32,415 nt of DNA from an uncultured Holophagaceae bacterium. Its GTDB lineage: Bacteria; Acidobacteriota; Holophagae; Holophagales; Holophagaceae. The position numbers and the translations under genes were made by a program. A model generated the notes under the pieces. The model was not told where the DNA came from. It did not search any database and saw nothing but the letters and a program-made list of their open reading frames with translations. Every line of letters starts with the position of its first letter. Positions within the stretch are counted from its first letter, which is position 1. The stretch is from assembly GCA_903839205.1 (NCBI GenBank), contig CAIMBM010000223.1:1-32415 (forward strand). The letters run 5' to 3'. Shown here piece by piece: positions 17,402-25,739 of this stretch.

Positions 17402-18994
17402 ATGAACCCGGCTCCTCGCCCGCCCAGTCTGCTGCGCTCGGCGGCCGTGGTGTCCTTCATGACGCTGCTGAGCCGGATCACGGGGCTGGCCCAGACCTTC
17501 TTCCTGAGCCACGTGCTGGGGGCAGGTGCGGCGGCGGACGCCTTTGCCGTGGCCTTCCGCCTGCCCAACCTGCTGCGCCGTTTCACCGCTGAAGGCACCA
17601 TGACCGCCGCCTTCCTGCCCACCCTGTCCGAGGCCGAAGCTGCCGAGGGCGACGCGGCGGTGAAGGCCGTGGCCGCAAGGTTCCTGGGCACCCTGCTGGC
17701 CATCCTGCTCCTGGGCGTGGTCCTGGTGCTGCTGGGCATGGGGCCCCTGGCGGATCTGCTGACCCTGGGGCGCCCCGAGGTCCAGGGCCAGCTCACGGCC
17801 CGGCTGGGCCGGATCATGTTCCCCTACCTGGCCCTGGTGAGCCTCACGGCGGGGTTCACGGGCCTCCTGAACCTCCGCCACCGCTTCGCCCTGGCGGCCT
17901 CGGTGTCCATCTTCTGGAACTTCGCCTTCATCGCCTTCGGCTGGACCACCCTACGTGTCCTGGAGCGCCGGGGCCCGGCGACCTTTGAGACAGTCTCTGT
18001 CGTCTGTGCCCTCGCCGTGCTGGCGGGGGGCTTCGTCCAGTTGCTGGTGGTACTTCCCGCGGTACGGAAGGAGGGTTTCGGCCTGGCCTTCGGCCTCCAC
18101 CTGCGGGATCCCTGGGTACGCAAGATCCTCCGGCGAATGGGGCCGGGCCTGCTGGCGGCGGGCATCTATCCCATCAATGCCCTCATCAGTACGATGCTGG
18201 CCTCCAAGCTGCCCAACGGCGCCCAGATGATCCTCCTCAACAGCGGCATGATGGCCGAGATGGTCATGGGGCTCTTTGCCATGAGCCTCGCCACCGCGGG
18301 CCTGCCGACCCTGTCCCGCCAGGCGGAGGCCCGGGACTGGCCGGCGATGAACCGCAGCCTCACTCAGTCGATTTCCGCCTCGGCCCTGCTGGTGCTTCCG
18401 GCCTCCGTGGGCCTGGCGGTGCTGGCCCGGCCCATCTGCGCCCTGCTCTTCCGCACCGGCGCCTACACCCCCGCCGCCGCCGACTGGACCGCCGTCACCC
18501 TCGTGTTCCAGTCTGTGGGTCTCGTGTTCGTGGCGGCCCAGCGCCTGGGCAATCAGGCCCTCTACGCCCTCAAGGACTACCGGGGCCCCGCGGCCCTGGC
18601 GGGCGCCACCCTGGTCCTCAACGTGGCCCTCAGCCTGGTCCTCATGAAGCCCCTGGGCACCGGGGGCCTGGCCCTGGCCAACGGCCTCGCCAGCCTGGCG
18701 GGCATGGTGGGCGTCCTGCGGCGCCTGGACGTCCGCCTGCCGGAGCTGAACCTCCGCCCTCTCCTGAACAGCACCGTCCGTGCCCTGGCCGCCTGCACCC
18801 TCATGGGCCTGCTGGCCTGGGCGGGAACGAAGGCTGTCGCCCTGGACGCCCCCCACGCCTTCACGCGCCTGGCCCTCGCGGTCAGGCTACTGCCCCTGGT
18901 CTGCCTGTGCGCGGCGGCCTATGGGGCCATCGCGGCGGGACTCAGGCATCCCGAAGCCCGGGAAATGGCCGAAAAACTCCTGCGGAGGGGATAG
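17402..18994 (+). CDS. murJ: Lipid II flippase MurJ (MviN)
   Basis: A 530-residue polytopic membrane protein of the MOP superfamily, consistent with the 14-helix MurJ topology. The signature N-terminus is SAAVVSFMTLLSRITGLAQTFFLSHVLGAGAAADAFAVAFRLPNLLRRFTAEG. ALLFRTGAYTPAAADWT and QAL YALKDYR-type segments further on also match. It moves lipid-linked peptidoglycan precursor across the inner membrane. The ATG at 17402 is the only sensible start and has a good promoter about 40 bp upstream. It is the first gene of a rightward unit with the adhesin-E-like gene 53 bp downstream. Confidence 0.95.
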   Translation: MNPAPRPPSLLRSAAVVSFMTLLSRITGLAQTFFLSHVLGAGAAADAFAVAFRLPNLLRRFTAEGTMTAAFLPTLSEAEAAEGDAAVKAVAARFLGTLLAILLLGVVLVLLGMGPLADLLTLGRPEVQGQLTARLGRIMFPYLALVSLTAGFTGLLNLRHRFALAASVSIFWNFAFIAFGWTTLRVLERRGPATFETVSVVCALAVLAGGFVQLLVVLPAVRKEGFGLAFGLHLRDPWVRKILRRMGPGLLAAGIYPINALISTMLASKLPNGAQMILLNSGMMAEMVMGLFAMSLATAGLPTLSRQAEARDWPAMNRSLTQSISASALLVLPASVGLAVLARPICALLFRTGAYTPAAADWTAVTLVFQSVGLVFVAAQRLGNQALYALKDYRGPAALAGATLVLNVALSLVLMKPLGTGGLALANGLASLAGMVGVLRRLDVRLPELNLRPLLNSTVRALAACTLMGLLAWAGTKAVALDAPHAFTRLALAVRLLPLVCLCAAAYGAIAAGLRHPEAREMAEKLLRRG

Positions 18995-19047
18995 TATCCC
19001 CCTGTGGATCCTGTCTCCCGCGCCCTCCCCCCCTTCGGACCCCGCCC

Positions 19048-19464
19048 ATGTTCCTGCGACTGATCGCCCTCTCGGCCCTCTCCCTTTCCCTTGCGCAGGC
19101 GGGGGATCTCACCTTCATCGCCGAGGCCGTCAATTCCGGCAACGGGAAAAAGTACCGGGCCTACATCGACCAGTCCACCATCCATCGGGAAGGCGCCTAC
19201 GAATCCGTGAAGCTGGTGTCGATCTATGACCAACCCATCTCGGCGGCGGGCTTCGCCGGCGTGAAGTCCATGGTCAACTTCTTCCAGGTGGACTGCCATC
19301 GCCACGTGAAGCGGGTCACCTACATCGGATTCCTGGACGCCCAAGGACACGTGATCGTCGAAGAGAATTACCCCGATGCTCCCGACGAGCCCTTCGGGTC
19401 GAGCACCGTGGACCGGAAGGTCGAACCCTACCTGTGCATGCACCTGTCCGACCCCGTGAAGTAG
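19048..19464 (+). CDS. Secreted protein resembling surface-adhesin E (PF16747-like)
   Basis: A 138-residue protein with a signal peptide (MFLRLIALSALSLSLAQA, predicted cleavage before GDL). The mature part shows the pattern YIDQSTIHREG, VKLVSIYDQP, KSMVNFFQVDCHRHVKRVTYIGFLDAQGHVI. This fits the surface-adhesin-E fold, in which a strand-rich domain carries a central Cys-containing FDC segment. Two cysteines (in VDCHRH and YLCMHL) could form a disulfide. Function in this organism is unknown; the family name comes from a Haemophilus adhesin and does not prove adhesion. The ORF-track start at 18907 overlaps murJ and is rejected. It is probably co-transcribed with murJ. Confidence 0.65.
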   Translation: MFLRLIALSALSLSLAQAGDLTFIAEAVNSGNGKKYRAYIDQSTIHREGAYESVKLVSIYDQPISAAGFAGVKSMVNFFQVDCHRHVKRVTYIGFLDAQGHVIVEENYPDAPDEPFGSSTVDRKVEPYLCMHLSDPVK

Positions 19465-19585
19465 GCGATCCGTCCAGGGAGAAGCGTTCCGTGGCTGCTC
19501 CAGGGACAAGGTGGGCGAGGCTTCGGAGAGCCTGTGCCGGCGCAGGTCTTTAGGACATGTGCCCGGAGTCACGAAAGACTACCTA

Positions 19586-19615
19586 TTGATCGTTAATATT
19601 AAAGCCTTCTAATTA
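19586..19615 (+). promoter_or_regulatory. Predicted promoter of the octaheme cytochrome gene
   Basis: TTGATC (19586-19591) and TAATTA (19610-19615) are 18 bp apart in the AT-rich island. The -35 is close to TTGACA, and the -10 differs from TATAAT at a few positions. Confidence 0.45.
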
Positions 19616-19618
19616 ACG
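19591..19618. promoter_or_regulatory. Operator-like inverted repeat over the cytochrome promoter
   Basis: CGTTAAT (19591-19597) and ATTAACG (19612-19618) are perfect 7-bp inverted half-sites with centres 21 bp apart, two helical turns. They overlap the predicted -35/-10 region, as expected of a repressor operator. The binding protein is unknown; it does not match an FNR/CRP site well. Confidence 0.4.
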
Positions 19619-19793
19619 ACGCAATGATCATCTATTTAACGCCCCTCGAAATCCCGACCACCCAGGGCCATCGCCCCTGGGTCCGGTCCGGACGCCCAGG
19701 CTCGTTCAATGGATGGAAGAGAAGGAGTTTATGACCTTCCCAACCACCCAAGGCCGGAGGTGAACTCCCGCCGATCCCACTAGGAGGTGAATC

Positions 19794-21857
19794 GTGCAAT
19801 GGAAATGGGGACGAATCGCAGCCATCGCCGGGGGTTTCGTCCTCCTGGTGGGGCTGCGGGCCACCGAGAAGGCCGCAGGGAGCCCACCTGCCGCACCGGT
19901 CCAGACCAGGACCGCCAAAGCCGAGGCGCCCCCCAAGACCACTCAGGCCAAGGCGGGATCCGTGGCGGAAGAGGAACTCAGCCCCCGGACGCTGGAGGGC
20001 TACGTGGAACAGGAGAAGGCCTTCTACGACTTCCTGAAGAAGAACCACCCGCTGTTCACCGACTACGAGAAGAATGGCCGGATCGTCGGCAAGTACCAGA
20101 TCAGCGACCGCGAGGAGGAATTCGTCGAGTTCGGTGGCGGCAAGGACTACGCGGCCCAGAACAACCGGCAGACCGCCATCACTTACCGGCTGGGGATGGA
20201 ATCCATCCTGGACCTTCCCAACAAGTTCGTGGGCGCCAAGAAGTGCGGGGAATGCCATCCGATGCAGTACGAGAAGTGGTCCCGCTCGCGGCACGCCATG
20301 GTGGTGCGTTTCCCTGACGAGATGGTGGAAATCCCGAACAGGGACCTCACCAAGGGCCTGTACGGCAGCCAGGCCGCCGTGCTGCCCCCCGGCATCACGG
20401 CGGATTCCGTGTTCGCCATCATCGGCACGCCCCGCACCAAGTACGGCTTCCTGGACAAGTGGCTCGTCCGCGGCACCTACCACATCGAGGGCGGCAACCT
20501 CAACGACCGGACGGGCACCCTCGTGGCCGGCGGCAACCAGTTCAGCCGGAGCTGGGCTGAATCCCTCACGCCCGAGGTCGCCAAGAAGATCGCGGCCTAT
20601 GTCCCGGGCTTTCCCACGACGCTGGCTGATTTCGGCGACCAGGGGTCCGGCGTCTGGGGGACCAACTCCTACGGGGCCAAGAACCGGAAGAACATGCTCT
20701 TCCAGCCCGCCAGTTCCTACTGCGAGGTCTGCCACTCCTTCAAGTTCGACTTCAAGAGCCAGGCGGAGCTCATGGCGGCCCTCGGCAAGCCCGAGGAACT
20801 GCGCAAACACACCATCAACAAGGGCATCACCTGCGAGGAATGCCACGGCGCCGGGGCTCACCTGATGGGCGCACGGGGGGCGGGCATGCCCTCCAACTGC
20901 GAGCGCTGCCACCAGCGCTTTGCCTGGAATGCAGATGAGGCCAAGAAGGATCCCAAACACGGTTTCTCTGCCTACTTCAAGGGCGGCTGCCCCTCCTGCG
21001 GCACCGAGGGCTCCCAGTCCTACTACACCAGCCACAAGGAGCACGGGATGAGCTGCGGGACCTGCCACGATCCCCATGAGGTGACCGCCAACGATTGGAA
21101 GGACCCCTATACGGTCCCGGCCCTGAAGAAACAGTGCGAGGACTGCCACAAGACCCAGGGCGAGTTCTTCGCCAACAACGAGATCCACGGCGGCAACCGC
21201 TGCACCAGCTGCCATATGCCGGTCATGGGCAGCTGCGAGAACTTTGTTGCCATCCAGTATCCGGACTACGGCGGCTTCGACACCCAGCGGGCCTCCCACA
21301 TCTGGAAGATCCTCGTCGACCCCGAGGCCAAGACCCTCAATCCCCCCGAGGGCAAGGACCGGAACTACAAGGGCGGCGCCTGGCGCCTCACGAAGAAGGA
21401 CGGGAAACCCTACATCGACCTGATGTGGTCCTGCGGCCGCACCAGCTGGGGCGATCCGGATCTCGCGCAGACGGGTGGATGCCACAGCCCCGCGCAGTCC
21501 TCCCAGCCCAAGGAACTGCTCTTCACGAGCCAGCGCATGATCTACGACAGGGTCATGACCTGGGAGAACCCGGTGAAGGCGGGGCTCGCCGAGGTGGAAA
21601 CCTCCCTCAAAAAGCTGGGCCCTATGCTCGCCAAGAGCCGGCTCGGGAAGGCCCAGAAGGCCCAGGTCCAGCTGATGGTCAACCAGGCCCGGGACATCGT
21701 GAAAGCCGTCAAGAAGGATGGCTCCTGGGGCGTCCACGCACCCACGTTCACGAAAGGGAAGCTGGATGAGGCGAAGGTGCTCGTCCAGGGCGCCCAGGCT
21801 ACTCTGCACGGGAACGTCAGGGCCTCCCTGCAGGCCGGGGGGGCGGACAAGGGATGA
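19794..21857 (+). CDS. mccA: Octaheme c-type cytochrome, MccA-type sulfite reductase candidate
   Basis: A 687-residue protein with a hydrophobic N-terminus (IAAIAGGFVLLVGL; signal peptide or anchor) and a Pro/Ala/Lys/Thr linker. Seven CXXCH motifs begin at Cys151, 310, 347, 369, 421, 448 and 470. The last heme motif is C547-X15-C563-H564 (SCGRTSWGDPDLAQTGGCHS). Seven CXXCH plus one CX15CH is the hallmark of MccA, the octaheme copper-containing sulfite reductase known from Wolinella. Extra cysteines at 399/402 (CPSC) and 481 could bind copper, as two cysteines do in MccA. The heme-rich core ends in a helical C-terminal domain. The GTG start has AGGAGGTGA upstream. Alternative: another octaheme N/S-oxide reductase relative (ONR, OTR or HAO class). 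The gene is alone, with no adjacent quinol dehydrogenase or dedicated heme lyase. Confidence 0.75.
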   Translation: MQWKWGRIAAIAGGFVLLVGLRATEKAAGSPPAAPVQTRTAKAEAPPKTTQAKAGSVAEEELSPRTLEGYVEQEKAFYDFLKKNHPLFTDYEKNGRIVGKYQISDREEEFVEFGGGKDYAAQNNRQTAITYRLGMESILDLPNKFVGAKKCGECHPMQYEKWSRSRHAMVVRFPDEMVEIPNRDLTKGLYGSQAAVLPPGITADSVFAIIGTPRTKYGFLDKWLVRGTYHIEGGNLNDRTGTLVAGGNQFSRSWAESLTPEVAKKIAAYVPGFPTTLADFGDQGSGVWGTNSYGAKNRKNMLFQPASSYCEVCHSFKFDFKSQAELMAALGKPEELRKHTINKGITCEECHGAGAHLMGARGAGMPSNCERCHQRFAWNADEAKKDPKHGFSAYFKGGCPSCGTEGSQSYYTSHKEHGMSCGTCHDPHEVTANDWKDPYTVPALKKQCEDCHKTQGEFFANNEIHGGNRCTSCHMPVMGSCENFVAIQYPDYGGFDTQRASHIWKILVDPEAKTLNPPEGKDRNYKGGAWRLTKKDGKPYIDLMWSCGRTSWGDPDLAQTGGCHSPAQSSQPKELLFTSQRMIYDRVMTWENPVKAGLAEVETSLKKLGPMLAKSRLGKAQKAQVQLMVNQARDIVKAVKKDGSWGVHAPTFTKGKLDEAKVLVQGAQATLHGNVRASLQAGGADKG

Positions 21858-21885
21858 ACCTCTGTACCTGATCCATCTCGACCCG

Positions 21886-21912
21886 AAGCCCCCAGGTATC
21901 GCCTGGGGGCTT
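21886..21912 (+). terminator. Intrinsic terminator after the octaheme cytochrome
   Basis: AAGCCCCCAGG (21886-21896) pairs perfectly with CCTGGGGGCTT (21902-21912) around a 5-nt TATCG loop, with TTT at the end. It lies 28 bp after the stop, marking the cytochrome gene as monocistronic at its 3' end. Confidence 0.82.
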
Positions 21913-22036
21913 TGCCGTCAGAGGATCGGTCCCAACCTTCCTGCAAGATAAATTCCAGGTCGGGAATATCCGCCATCGCGCCGAGGAAGCCCTGGACCGG
22001 ATCCGCTCGCTGCGGCCCGCTTACCAGGCATGGGCT

Positions 22037-22546
22037 TCAGAGGTAGATCAGCTTATCCGTGGCGAATCCCAGCGCCTTGGCGCGGCCGATCAGCATCTCC
22101 AGGGTCTTCGGATCCAGCTTGGGTTCCCGCGCCAGGATCCAGAAATAGGAGCGGTCCGGTCCGCAGATCATCGAGTAGCGGTCCGGGTCCAAGGCGATGA
22201 CGTTGTAGGCGCCGTAGAAAGGTCCGAAGAAGGACACCTTCAGTCGTCCCTCGTTGCTTGAACCGATGAAGACCGCCCTGCCCTCGGCCTCCTTCCACTG
22301 GGCCTTGGAGGCATCCCAGCCCCGGTTCAACACCTTGACGCTGCCATCCCCGCGCAGGCTGTAGGTCGCCGTGACCCTGGTCAGCCCTCGTTCGAACCGA
22401 TGGTCCATCCGGGCCACTTCGTGCCATTCGCCAAGGTAGCGCTTCAGCTCGAACCCCTGGACGGGATGGACGCCTTCGGGAAGGCGGGTACACGCTGCCA
22501 TTAGCAGGAGGCAGCCCAGGGCCAACGCGTGCAGTGTCCGGTTCAT
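22037..22546 (-). CDS. blc: Lipocalin-family lipoprotein (Blc-like)
   Basis: A 169-residue protein with a lipoprotein signal (HALALGCLLLMAAC, acylated Cys19; Met at -3 is a slightly unusual lipobox). The lipocalin GxW region is YLGEWHEVARMDHRFERGL, and later strands include VTATYSLRGDGSVKVLNRGW and YNVIALDPDRYSMICGPDRSYFWILAREP, a close fit to bacterial Blc. Blc binds lipids or hydrophobic ligands at the outer membrane and is usually linked to membrane maintenance. The ATG at 22546 with GAGGTG upstream is preferred over the GTG three codons earlier. It is convergent with the cytochrome gene; the cytochrome terminator lies between them. Confidence 0.9.
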   Translation of the reverse strand: MNRTLHALALGCLLLMAACTRLPEGVHPVQGFELKRYLGEWHEVARMDHRFERGLTRVTATYSLRGDGSVKVLNRGWDASKAQWKEAEGRAVFIGSSNEGRLKVSFFGPFYGAYNVIALDPDRYSMICGPDRSYFWILAREPKLDPKTLEMLIGRAKALGFATDKLIYL

Positions 22547-22778
22547 GTGCGCCACCTCGCGAAGCCCCTTGGATCAGACCTTCCGTTCCGGCCCATGGTA
22601 ACTGCCCCTCGGCATCCCGGGCCCGCCTCGAAGGCCCCCAGGGCGATCAGGATCACCCTACGGCTTGGCCGGATCAGGGAAGGGAGGAGAGGACTTACCA
22701 TCAAGTCGCCAAGAATAAACCTGCTTGCTCCCTACTTGGCGTCTCGGCGGTGTTCTGTTGCTCTGGGAGCAGAGGCGG

Positions 22779-23300
22779 TCAAACCTTCGGCGCCTCGAGC
22801 CCGAACTGGGCCCAGCCTTCCTTGGTGGGACCGTAGATACCGGGGATGTGCAGGCCCGCCTGGCGCATGAGGACGGTCATCTGACCACGATGGTGGGTCT
22901 GGTGGCTGACCAGGACGTAGAGGGCGAAGGCGCCGGTCCAGCTCTCGCCATAGAGGCTGAAGGCGCGGCCAAGCTCGGTGTTGCTCCAGCTGCCGATGTG
23001 ATCCAGCAGCGAGTCGCTCACGGCGCGGTAGGTGGCCGCGATCTCGGCCATAGTGGGCGGTGGTGGCGTAGCGATGAAACCGTCGGCGCCCAGGCCCACG
23101 GGCCCCTTTACCTTGAGGCCGAGGTTCTGGGGCAGTTCCAGGACCGTCTCCACCAGGTGCCAGGCCAGGCGCCGCAGGTCCCGATGCTGAGGATCCACGG
23201 CCTGGTGGGCCGCCGCGTCGGGAATGGCCCCGAAGACCGCCAGGGTCTTGTCCGTTTCCTGCTGCCAGATGGTCCTGAAGTCGTCCACACGACGGAACAT
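22779..23300 (-). CDS. DinB-family protein
   Basis: A 173-residue four-helix-bundle protein of the DinB superfamily. The metal-binding histidines are His48 (RLAWHLVETV) and His133/His137 in VSHQTHHRGQMTVLMRQAG, the classic DinB C-terminal motif. The ATG at 23300 has GGAGG 6 bp upstream and starts at the family N-terminus MFRRVDDFRTIWQQET; the ORF track adds 46 residues of upstream sequence that are not conserved-looking. No reaction is known for this subgroup. It diverges from the hybrid kinase, with about 200 bp between starts. It is only distantly similar to the other DinB protein at 2.7 kb. Confidence 0.85.
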   Translation of the reverse strand: MFRRVDDFRTIWQQETDKTLAVFGAIPDAAAHQAVDPQHRDLRRLAWHLVETVLELPQNLGLKVKGPVGLGADGFIATPPPPTMAEIAATYRAVSDSLLDHIGSWSNTELGRAFSLYGESWTGAFALYVLVSHQTHHRGQMTVLMRQAGLHIPGIYGPTKEGWAQFGLEAPKV

Positions 23301-23506
23301 GCCTGCCTCCGAAGCAATCCCGGGCAGCATAGCGCAAGGTTCAGGTGCGAAGGAAAAGGCCTGGGCTCCTCCGCCTTCAAGGATGGGCTCTCTCCACCCT
23401 CGGCGGGGAACACCAGGCATTCCCGGACTGGAATTCATGGAGGTCCCTGTGACTGCCGAACCGGCAACCAGTCACCTGAGGCGCTCGTTCTCAGCCAAGA
23501 GTCTTG

Positions 23507-25702
23507 ATGCCTACCCTAACCGACCTGGAACCAGGAGCTGATCGCTGCGCCGCGGCGGTGCCTCCGTCGGGTCGTTTGCGCAGGATCGGGGCTGCCTGCC
23601 TAAGTTGGTTGAGGAACATCCCACTCCAGGATGAGGCCCTCCGTGAGAGCGCGGTCCTGGTCCAAGTCATCGGAAGCCTGGGTGCAGTGGGTCTGGCGCT
23701 TGGCACCTACTTCAGGCTTGGCAACTCAGGCATGCCTCTGCTGGGAGGGACCCTCTCACTCTACGCCTGTGCCGCTCTGCTCGCCGCGGGAGTCGTCGCC
23801 GTCCGATTCGGCCACTACCGTACCTCCCTGTGGGTCATCAGCGCGGCCCTCTTCCTGAACGTTGCCTTCCCCATGGTCACGGGAGGCATCACCTATGGGT
23901 TCGGCTACACCCGGGAGATGGCCATCCCGCTGGCCATCGCAGCCTTGCTACTCAACCGGCGCACCCTTTGGTCGATGTTTGGGCTCATCGTACTCATCTC
24001 GACCCTGGGGGCCGCCCGAGAACTGGGGCTCCTGGGACCCGCCGTGGTGCGCCCCGTGGGGATCCCACCCTTCGGCCCCTTCGGCAGCACGGTGGTCATC
24101 TTCTTCTTCATCACCATCGTCCTGGACCGGCTCTCAAGCAAGATGCATGAATCCCTCTCGGAATCCCTGGCCCGCCTGCAGGCCCTGAAGGAACGTGAAT
24201 CGAATCTTCGCATGATGATCGACATGTTCCCGGATGCGGCCATCACCATGCGGCTTGATACCCAGTGTTTTGTGGCGGTGAGTGCGGGCTTCACCACCTA
24301 CACAGGTCTTGACCAGAGCCAGGTGCTCGGGCGGACTCCCATGGATTTCAACCTGTGGGTGGACCTCGAGGAACGCAGCCGTTTCCTCCAGGCCATCCTC
24401 CGGGATGGGAGTGTGAAAAATCTTGAGGCCCGTTTCCACATCAGGAATGGGGCGGTTGCCACGGCCCTCGTGCAGGGGAGGGTCTTCACGATCGATGGCG
24501 TCCCCCACCTGCTCACGGTCCTGCGGGACATCACCGAATGGAAAGGGGCCCAGCAGGAGCGGGAACGCATGCAGGAGCAGCTTCAGCAGGCCCAGCGCCT
24601 GGACTCCCTCGGCAGCCTGGCCGGTGGTGTCGCCCATGATTTCAACAACATGCTCGGCGGCATCATGGGCTTCACCGAGATGCTGCAAGAGGAGGAGCAG
24701 GATCCCACACGGAGGCGGTATCTGCAGTCCATCCTCATGGCCACCACCCGTTCCTCGGAACTCACCCGGAAACTGCTCGCCTTTGGACGGAAGGGCAAGA
24801 ACCTGGTCGAGTCCACGGACCTAAGGGTCATCCTGAATGACTGCCTGGCCATCGTCGGCCCCACCATGGATCCGAATCTACAGGTGACAGTCGACATGGG
24901 AGACTGTCCTAGCATTGATGCAGACCCTGCGCAGATCCATCAGCTGGTCCTGAACCTCTGCATCAACGCGCTGGAGGCCATGTCCGGCCCAGGTGTCCTG
25001 GCCATTGCTTCCAGTAGGAGGTTCCTGGACGAGCCCGAGGCTTCTGGATTGATGCTTCCGATAGGCAACTACGTGGAACTCCGGGTTGCCGATACCGGGA
25101 TGGGGATGTCGGAGGAGGTCAAACATCGCATCTTCGAACCGTTTTTCACCACCAAGAGCCGGGACTCCAAGTCCGGGACGGGGTTGGGGCTCTCCACGGT
25201 CTATGGCATCGTCCAATCCCACGGGGGAAGCATCGAGGTGACTTCCAGAATCGGAGAGGGTACGCAGTTCAGGGTTCTTTTCCCCGAGGGCAAACTGTCC
25301 ATTCCGGTCGAGGATCGGCCTCCGGCCCGGCCAAGGGGCCAGGGATGGATCCTGGTTGTGGAGGACGAGGACCTGCCCAGGGAAGCCGCCATCACCACCC
25401 TCGAATCTCTGGGATATTCCGTCCTCAGTGCGAAAAACGGTGCCGAAGGGGTGGATTGTTTCCGCGAACACCACGGCACCCTATTTGCGGTGCTCCTGGA
25501 CCTCAAGATGCCGATCCTGGGCGGGAAGGCCGCCTTCCAGGAGATGCATCGCCTCGATCCAGAGGTGCCGGTCCTGGTTTGCACGGGATATGGCGAGAAC
25601 GAGGAGGTCCAGGAGCTCCGTTCCCTGGGCGCCGTCGGCATGCTGTCGAAACCCTACCGGGTCGCCGACCTGGCAGAGGCCCTGCGCAGATTGACCGGTT
25701 AG
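23507..25702 (+). CDS. Membrane hybrid sensor histidine kinase (TM-PAS-HisKA-HATPase-REC)
   Basis: About 731 residues. An N-terminal membrane domain (about residues 50-210) with roughly six hydrophobic segments is followed by a PAS domain (about 225-345, MIDMFPDAAITMRLD) and a short coiled-coil. HisKA has the phosphoacceptor His377 in GGVAHDFNNMLGG. The ATPase has NLCINALEAM, VADTGMGM and GTGLGLSTVYGI. A C-terminal receiver domain has Asp665 in LLDLKMP. The HDFNN form with a C-terminal receiver is typical of orphan hybrid kinases in soil bacteria. No DNA-binding output is attached and no separate regulator is adjacent, so the signal and targets are unknown. The ATG at 23507 is used rather than the TTG at 23504. 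Confidence 0.92.
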   Translation: MPTLTDLEPGADRCAAAVPPSGRLRRIGAACLSWLRNIPLQDEALRESAVLVQVIGSLGAVGLALGTYFRLGNSGMPLLGGTLSLYACAALLAAGVVAVRFGHYRTSLWVISAALFLNVAFPMVTGGITYGFGYTREMAIPLAIAALLLNRRTLWSMFGLIVLISTLGAARELGLLGPAVVRPVGIPPFGPFGSTVVIFFFITIVLDRLSSKMHESLSESLARLQALKERESNLRMMIDMFPDAAITMRLDTQCFVAVSAGFTTYTGLDQSQVLGRTPMDFNLWVDLEERSRFLQAILRDGSVKNLEARFHIRNGAVATALVQGRVFTIDGVPHLLTVLRDITEWKGAQQERERMQEQLQQAQRLDSLGSLAGGVAHDFNNMLGGIMGFTEMLQEEEQDPTRRRYLQSILMATTRSSELTRKLLAFGRKGKNLVESTDLRVILNDCLAIVGPTMDPNLQVTVDMGDCPSIDADPAQIHQLVLNLCINALEAMSGPGVLAIASSRRFLDEPEASGLMLPIGNYVELRVADTGMGMSEEVKHRIFEPFFTTKSRDSKSGTGLGLSTVYGIVQSHGGSIEVTSRIGEGTQFRVLFPEGKLSIPVEDRPPARPRGQGWILVVEDEDLPREAAITTLESLGYSVLSAKNGAEGVDCFREHHGTLFAVLLDLKMPILGGKAAFQEMHRLDPEVPVLVCTGYGENEEVQELRSLGAVGMLSKPYRVADLAEALRRLTG

Positions 25703-25739
25703 GAATGGACCCCCTTGTCACGGGGTGAGCCACGTTGCT

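Larger units (their letters stand above)
19465..19793 (+). promoter_or_regulatory. Control region and long leader of the octaheme cytochrome gene
   Basis: A 329-bp gap without a gene. It contains an abruptly AT-rich island (about 19580-19640) holding a promoter and an inverted repeat (separate entries). The following leader of roughly 170 nt includes the hairpin CCCAGGG-N7-CCCTGGG (19661-19681), the palindrome GTCCGGAC, and a strong TAGGAGGTGA ribosome site that decides the GTG start at 19794. No known riboswitch is recognised. Confidence 0.55.

Noticed and set aside
19580-19625. FNR-type site (TTGAT-N4-ATCAA) in the cytochrome control region
   Set aside because: TTGAT is present, but the second half-site is AATAT rather than ATCAA, so the match is poor; the CGTTAAT/ATTAACG repeat is a better description.
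19632-21809. Minus-strand ORF of 725 residues opposite the cytochrome
   Set aside because: Antisense shadow caused by high G+C and codon bias; the plus strand has eight heme motifs, a ribosome site, a promoter and a terminator.
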